Below, one piece after another: positions 59,371 to 64,000 of a stretch of DNA of 64,000 nt. How positions within the stretch are numbered: position 1 is the stretch's first letter; the number at the start of each line of letters is the position of its first letter. Both the position numbers and the translations under genes were made by a program. The DNA is taken from NCBI GenBank assembly GCA_963800415.1, contig CAWDBS010000009.1, forward strand, positions 1-64,000, read 5' to 3'. The notes beneath the pieces are model-generated. The model was not told the origin of the DNA and ran no database searches. It was given only the letters and a program-made list of their open reading frames with translations. Source of the stretch: Palsa-504 sp963800415 (GTDB lineage: Bacteria; Actinomycetota; Actinomycetes; Streptosporangiales; Streptosporangiaceae).

Positions 59371-60646
59371 CGCCTCTTGCCAGCGCCGCGTCGTCGCGGG
59401 CCTTGCCGATGGCCACCTCGGTCCGCTCGAGCAGTTCCTCGCCGAGCGCCGGGGTGAGCAGGATGCCCGGCTTGTACTGCAGCACGCGGGGGTCGAGGGT
59501 GGAGAAGATCGCCCACACCCCGTTCTCGTACAGCCGCTTCATCACGAACTTGGCGCCCTGCGGATGGCCGAACTCCAGGCCCATGACCAGCCCGTCCTGC
59601 CGGATGCCGGTGAACCAGTCCGGGTACGGTGGCCTGGATCCTGCGCCAGCCCGTCGGTGAACATCCCCGCGATGTAGTGCACCATCGACCTGACCTCGGG
59701 CCGGCAGGTGATCTCCAGCGTCTTGAGCGCGGCCACGCAGCCGAGCTCGGCGCCGCCGAACGTGGACATGTGCGCGAAGCCGTCCTCGGTCAGCCAGCCC
59801 GCGGCGGCCTCGGTGGCCAGCACCACGCTGACCGGGTACATGCCGCCGGAGATGCCCTTGCCGGAGACCAGGATGTCCGGGTTGACGCCGTGCTTGCTGA
59901 TGGCCCACAGCTCGCCGGTGCGCATCAGGCCGGTCTGCACCTCGTCGGCGATGTAGAGCGCGCCGTAGCGCTCGCACAGCCGCTTGACCCCGGCCAGGTA
60001 GCCGGGCGCGGGCAGCGGGAAGCCGTAGGTGGCCGGGATCGTCTCCATGATCACCGCGGCCACGTCCCGGCCGCGCAGCGCCGCCTCCATCGCGTCCAGG
60101 TCGTTGAACGGCACGTGGCGTGAACTCGTCCGGCCGGTCGGCCAGGAACAGGGTCGCGAACCGCTCGTCGCCGGTGGCCACGGCCAGCCCGGTGTGCCCG
60201 TGATAGGCCTTGGCCACCGAGACGATGCCGCGCTTGGAGGTCGCGTGCCGCGCGCTCTTCAGCGCGATGTCGATGGCCTCCCCGCCGCCGCTGCCGTACA
60301 TCACCTTGGTCAGGCCCGGCGGTGCCGTGCTGATCAGCGCCTCGGCCAGCGCGGTGCGGGCCAGCGAGGGGAAGTGGTGGTTGCCGATGTCGAAGCGCTG
60401 CATGGCCGCGGTCACCGCGGCGGCCACCTCAGGGTTGCGGTGGCCCAGGTTGTAGGTGCCGCCGTTGAGGTGGACGTCGATGAGGCGCTTGCCCTCGACG
60501 TCGTAGATGAAGTAACCCTCCCGGCGGTCGATGACCAGCGGGACCCCGGAGTCGATCCAGAACTGCGTCTTGTCCGGGTTCCAGAACTGCTTGGACTTCG
60601 CCAGCATGTCCTGCTTCGAGGCGAAAGAGATCAGTTCCTCGGTCAC
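59371..60646 (-). pseudogene. class III aminotransferase-like phospho-lyase, frameshifted
   Basis: About 425 aa conceptual. GTG 60646 has GGAGG 5 nt upstream. VMYGSGGGEAIDIALKSARH, ALYIADEVQTGLMRTG and the PLP lysine in ILVSGKGISGGMYP are typical of fold-type I PLP enzymes near ethanolamine-phosphate phospho-lyase. Single-base insertions at about 60,112 and two near 59,635-59,650 break and then restore the frame. Role: removal of phosphate and ammonia from aminopropanol phosphate to give propionaldehyde. It runs into the AldDH without a stop. Confidence 0.85.
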
Positions 60647-60721
60647 CGCGACCTCCGTCACCGTTCGCCGGGTGCCGCAACCATATGGCTCGTTCGGCTA
60701 AACCAAATAAGTATCGTCCTG

Positions 60722-60741
60722 ACCGTTTGCTGTCAAGCGGT
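60722..60741. promoter_or_regulatory. candidate GntR operator in the divergent BMC/permease promoter
   Basis: 20-bp imperfect palindrome ACCGTTTGCTGTCAAGCGGT, i.e. ACCG-n-TTG-n4-CAA-n-CGGT, in the AT-richer 185-bp gap between the phospho-lyase and permease starts. Well placed to control both directions by the locus GntR/HutC regulator. Confidence 0.5.
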
Positions 60742-60831
60742 TCTGTTTCGCTCAGATTAACTCAACCAGAACTCTTGATCATGGTTCCCGCAGGCTGTTA
60801 CGCTCCCCGCAAATGCGCCGGAGGTGTACCT

Positions 60832-62380
60832 ATGGGTCATCCCCAAGTCCCCGAGAGTCCCCGCGTCGCCGAAGCGGCCAAGCCGGCCGAGGACTATGAC
60901 GTCTCGCAACGCCAGGATGTAGCCAAGCTCCGCAAGCACGCGGTCGGGCTCGGCGGCGTCCTGTTCCTGACCGTGACCGGGTCGGCCCCGATCTCGGCCA
61001 TGCTGTTCAACGTCCCCATCATGGTCGGCTACGGGCAGGGCGTCGGGGCCCCGGCCGCCTTCATGTTCGCCACGATCGTGCTCGTCGTGTTCTCCGTCGG
61101 GTACGTGGCAATGGCCAGGAAGAAGACCACGGCGGGCGGCTTCTACTCCTACATCAGCCACGGCCTCGGCCGCGAACTCGGCATCGGCACCGGATACGCC
61201 TCGGTGGTCGCGTACTCGGTGTTCGAGGCGTCGCTGGCCGGCGGCTTCGCCTACTTCCTCAGCCTGAAGCTGAACCAGTTCGGGGTCAACATCGCCTGGC
61301 CCTGGCTGGCGCTCGCCATGGTGCTGATCATCGCCGTCCTGACCTACTTCGACGTCCGGATCTCCACCATGGTGCTCGCGATCGGGCTGATCAGCGAGGT
61401 CGTCATCCTGCTCATCTTCGACGGCTTCCTGTTCGCCCGCGGGCACGTCACCGCCAGCCCGCTCAACATCGCGAACGCCTTCAAGGGCTTCCCGGCGCAG
61501 GGCAAGCTGGTCGCCGGCGCGATCGGCATCGGCCTGTTCTTCGCCTTCTGGTCCTGGGTCGGCTTCGAGATGGCGCCGAACTACGGCGAGGAATCCCGCA
61601 ACCCCAAGCGGATCGTCCCCCGCGCCCTGTACATCTCGGTGATCGGGCTCGGCATCTTCTACACGATGACGTCCTGGGCCTCGCTCGGCGGGTACCCGAC
61701 CACGCACGCGGCCATCGCCGCCTCGCAGACCAACGCGGCCGAATACTTCCTCACCCCGGCCAGCCAGTACGCCGGGCGCTGGGTGGCCTCGGTGATGAGC
61801 TACCTGATCATCACCGGCTCGTTCGCCTGCGGCATGGCCTTCCACAACACCACCGCGCGCTACCTGTACTCGCTCGGCCGTGAGGGCCTGGCCCCGCAGG
61901 GCGCTCGGCCGGACCCACCCCAGGTGGAAGAGCCCGCACATCGCCTCGGTCACCCAGTCCGTCGTCGCCGCCATCATCATCGGGCTTTTCGCCGTCTTCA
62001 CCGGCAGCAACGACCCCAACTCCCAGGCCTACCTGCAGCTCTACGGCCTGATGGCGGTGATGGGCGTGATCATCATCCTGTCGGTGCAGGCGGTGGTCTC
62101 GCTCAGCGTGCTGGTCTACTACGAGCGCTTCCACCGGGACGAGGCGGACTGGTGGAAGACCAGGCTGGCCCCGCTGCTCTCGTTCTTCTCCCAGGCCTTC
62201 GTGGTGTACCTGCTGTTCACGAACATCACGTTCCTCGGCGGCGGCTATAACTACGCGAACTGGCTCGGCCCGATCGACGCCGTGGTCGTGCTCGCCGGCG
62301 TCGGCGCCGCCTTCTACTTCAAGCGCTACAAGCCCGCCAAGTACGAGCAAGCCGGCCGCCTGATCAACGAAGGCCTCTGA
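60832..62380 (+). pseudogene. APC-superfamily amino acid/amine permease with one frameshift
   Basis: About 516 aa, twelve helices. ATG 60832 with GGAGG 7 nt upstream. GLGGVLFLTVTGSAPISAML, GGFYSYISHGLGRELGIGTG and FWSWVGFEMAPNYGEESRNP are APC signatures. After REGLAPQ an extra G at about 61,902 moves the rest (ALGRTHPRWKSPHIASVTQS to GRLINEGL) one frame over. Divergent from the BMC operon and probably imports its amine substrate. Confidence 0.88.
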
Positions 62381-62397
62381 CCTCCCATGCGCCAAAC

Positions 62398-62440
62398 ACT
62401 GTGGGCCGTTACCCCCGCGGCGGGGGTAACGGCCCACAGT
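62398..62440. terminator. bidirectional terminator between permease and rbpA
   Basis: Perfect 20-bp stem (62,398-62,417 with 62,421-62,440) and 3-nt loop between convergent genes; no T-tract on the plus strand. Confidence 0.85.
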
Positions 62441-62455
62441 CGTTGATGAGCGGCC

Positions 62456-62794
62456 TCAGACGTTCGCGCCGCGGAGGCGGGCCAGGGCCTCGGCCAGGAT
62501 GGCCTCGCCGTCGGAGTCGCTGCGGCGCTCCTTCACGTAGGCGAGGTGCGTCTTGTAGGGCTCGACGCGGGGCGGTTTCGGCGGGGCCTGCTCGTTCTGA
62601 CCCGCGGGGTTCCCGCAGCGGGGGCACTCCCAGGTGTCAGGGATCGCGGCGTCGGTCGCGAAGCTCGGACGCGTCTCGTGCTTGTTCGCGCACCAGAACG
62701 AGACCCAGACGCGAGGCGCGGCCTCGCCGCGCTCGGCCTCTCCCATCGGACCCGCGCCGACCCTGCTGCCGCGGATGGCGTTGCCACTACTCAC
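62456..62794 (-). CDS. rbpA: RNA polymerase-binding protein RbpA
   Basis: 112 aa. AIRGSRVGAGPMGEAERGEA is the basic linker and sigma-interaction region; VSFWCANKHET and ECPRCGNPAGQ supply the zinc ligands. Stabilises open complexes of actinobacterial RNA polymerase with the principal sigma factor. Confidence 0.97.
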   Translation of the reverse strand: MSSGNAIRGSRVGAGPMGEAERGEAAPRVWVSFWCANKHETRPSFATDAAIPDTWECPRCGNPAGQNEQAPPKPPRVEPYKTHLAYVKERRSDSDGEAILAEALARLRGANV

Positions 62795-62873
62795 AGATCA
62801 CCCCTTGAAGGCCATAGAGCTATCAAGCCAGAACTTCGATGCGGGATACTTCGGTGCGGGATAGAAGTACAGG

Positions 62874-63104
62874 CTAGCGATTGATCAGCACGTTGAGGGC
62901 GATAATGCAGACGAACCACAGGACCCCGAAGAAGATGGTGATCCGGTCCAGGTTCCGCTCGACCACGGAGGAAGAGCCCAGGGTGGAACTCACCCCGCCG
63001 CCGAACAGGTCAGACAGCCCGCCGCCCTTACCCTTGTGCAACAGGACGAGCAAGATCATCACGAGGCTCGTGATGATCAGGATAACGGAAAGCCCGACGA
63101 CCAT
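62874..63104 (-). CDS. secG: preprotein translocase subunit SecG
   Basis: 76 aa with two membrane helices flanking the conserved loop LLHKGKGGGLSDLFGGGVSS. Downstream of tpiA as in most actinomycetes. Assists SecYE-dependent export. Confidence 0.96.
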   Translation of the reverse strand: MVVGLSVILIITSLVMILLVLLHKGKGGGLSDLFGGGVSSTLGSSSVVERNLDRITIFFGVLWFVCIIALNVLINR

Positions 63105-63152
63105 AGCTGCTATCCATCTCCTGCTGGTGACAAGGGCATTGCTGAACTAAGC

Positions 63153-63953
63153 CTACGCTGCCAGTTCACGATACCGGCAGATCTGAGCGAACTGCCCGGC
63201 GTCGAGGCTGGCTCCGCCGACGAGGGCGCCGTCGACGTCCGGCTGCGCCATGATCGGCGCGACGTTGTCGGGCTTGACGGACCCGCCATACAGGATACGC
63301 ACACTGCGGGCCGTTTCGGCGTCATGAAGCTCCGAAACCCGCGACCTGATGGCGCCGATCGCTTCCTGCGCGTCCTGCGGGGTCGCCACCTCCCCGGTGC
63401 CGATGGCCCAGACCGGCTCGTAGGCGATCACCATCGCGGCCACCGCGGCGGCCGCGATGCCTTTCAGCGACCCGTCGAGCTGCCCGACACAGTGCTCGAG
63501 ATGCTGTCCCGCCCGGCGGACCTCGAGCGGCTCCCCCACGCACAAGATCGGCGTGAGCTCCGACCGCAGCGCGGCCTGCACCTTCGCGTTGACCAGCTCG
63601 TCGGTCTCCGCGTGGTACTGCCGCCGCTCGGAATGCCCGGCCAGCACGTAGTCGCAGCCCAGCTTGGCCAGCATCGGCCCGGACACCTCACCGGTGTAGG
63701 CGCCCGAGTCGTACCGGGAAAGGTCCTGCGCGCCGTAGGAGATCCGCAGCTTGTCCCCTTCGATCAGGGTCTGCACGCTGCGCAGCGCGGTGAAGGCCGG
63801 CAGCACGGCCACGTCGACCGCGTCGAAGTCCTTGTCGGTCAGGGTGAACGCGAGCTTCTGGACCAGCGCGATCGCCTCGAGGTGGTTCAGGTGCATCTTC
63901 CAGTTGCCGGCCATCAGCGGCAGCCGGGCCCCGGGACCACGGGCGCGGGCCAT
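63153..63953 (-). CDS. tpiA: triosephosphate isomerase
   Basis: 266 aa from ATG 63953, overlapping the pgk stop by 1 nt. Catalytic residues: NWKMH (Lys), AGHSERR (His) and VIAYEPVWAIGTG (Glu), with the phosphate loop ILYGGSVKPDN. Glycolysis; order pgk-tpiA-secG is standard. Confidence 0.97.
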   Translation of the reverse strand: MARARGPGARLPLMAGNWKMHLNHLEAIALVQKLAFTLTDKDFDAVDVAVLPAFTALRSVQTLIEGDKLRISYGAQDLSRYDSGAYTGEVSGPMLAKLGCDYVLAGHSERRQYHAETDELVNAKVQAALRSELTPILCVGEPLEVRRAGQHLEHCVGQLDGSLKGIAAAAVAAMVIAYEPVWAIGTGEVATPQDAQEAIGAIRSRVSELHDAETARSVRILYGGSVKPDNVAPIMAQPDVDGALVGGASLDAGQFAQICRYRELAA

Positions 63954-64000
63954 CACGACCCGTCCTCCAGCGCGGTCAGCCCCGGCAGCGTCTTGCCCTC
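63953..64000 (-). CDS. pgk: phosphoglycerate kinase, C-terminal end (partial)
   Basis: The last 15 codons before TGA read EGKTLPGLTALEDGS, the usual C-terminus of actinobacterial Pgk, and lie directly upstream of tpiA. The rest lies beyond the window edge. Confidence 0.85.
   Translation of the reverse strand, partial: EGKTLPGLTALEDGS

Noticed and set aside
48255..60661. Cobalamin riboswitch expected for B12-dependent dehydratase genes
   Set aside because: No B12-box-like sequence or long structured leader was seen in any gap of the locus.

Overview
The window is about 70% G+C with GTG/ATG starts, tightly overlapping operons and actinobacterial hallmark genes (RbpA, a WhiB-like protein, OpcA, acVLRF1, DUF1707). 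It comes from a high-GC actinomycete, most likely of a Streptosporangiales-like lineage; the rank is inference. No rRNA, tRNA or CRISPR array was recognised.

Layout. 0-3 kb: a cut-off transketolase 5' end against a sulfonate/nitrate-type ABC importer. 3-9.5 kb: lipoprotein, sulfotransferase, ABC exporter, small HTH protein, ABC-F protein and the ribosome-rescue hydrolase acVLRF1. 9.5-16.1 kb: complete SUF iron-sulfur operon (sufR-B-D-Rieske-C-S-U-DUF59), with a candidate SufR operator. 16.2-18.8 kb: a multiply frameshifted archaeal/rickettsial-type valyl-tRNA synthetase and an amidohydrolase remnant. 19-24.7 kb: metallophosphoesterase, Cys-less DksA-like protein, ABC-2 exporter, EamA exporter, heme A synthase. 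24.7-31.3 kb: pentose-phosphate operon tkt-tal-zwf-opcA-pgl. 31.5-37.6 kb: DUF1707 protein, possible IS605 relic, acetate-type transporter, MscS channel, a very long Gln/Tyr/Gly-rich protein, WhiB-like protein, phosphoribosyltransferase. 37.8-41.4 kb: assimilatory sulfite reductase operon behind a candidate cysteine-responsive leader peptide. 41.5-48.2 kb: glgX (frameshifted), RibD-like reductase, glutamate decarboxylase, paaZ. 48.2-62.4 kb: a bacterial microcompartment (BMC) locus. 62.4-64 kb: rbpA, secG, tpiA and the end of pgk.

The most interesting system is the BMC locus. It joins the aminoacetone/1-amino-2-propanol set of actinobacterial RMM/Aaum compartments (APH-type kinase, class III aminotransferase-like phospho-lyase, SDR, aldehyde dehydrogenase with a C-terminal encapsulation-type helix, two BMC-T, one BMC-H, one BMC-P) to a B12-dependent diol dehydratase (fused large+medium subunit, small subunit, reactivase). 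A divergent amino-acid/amine permease shares its control region. Two routes to propionaldehyde would therefore feed one shell. Several of these genes carry single-base indels, so decay or sequencing error must be settled first.

A second pattern is a dispersed G-tract/C-tract hairpin repeat, with at least five copies plus one or two partial ones. Three copies lie in frame inside coding sequences, two of them directly after translationally coupled start codons.
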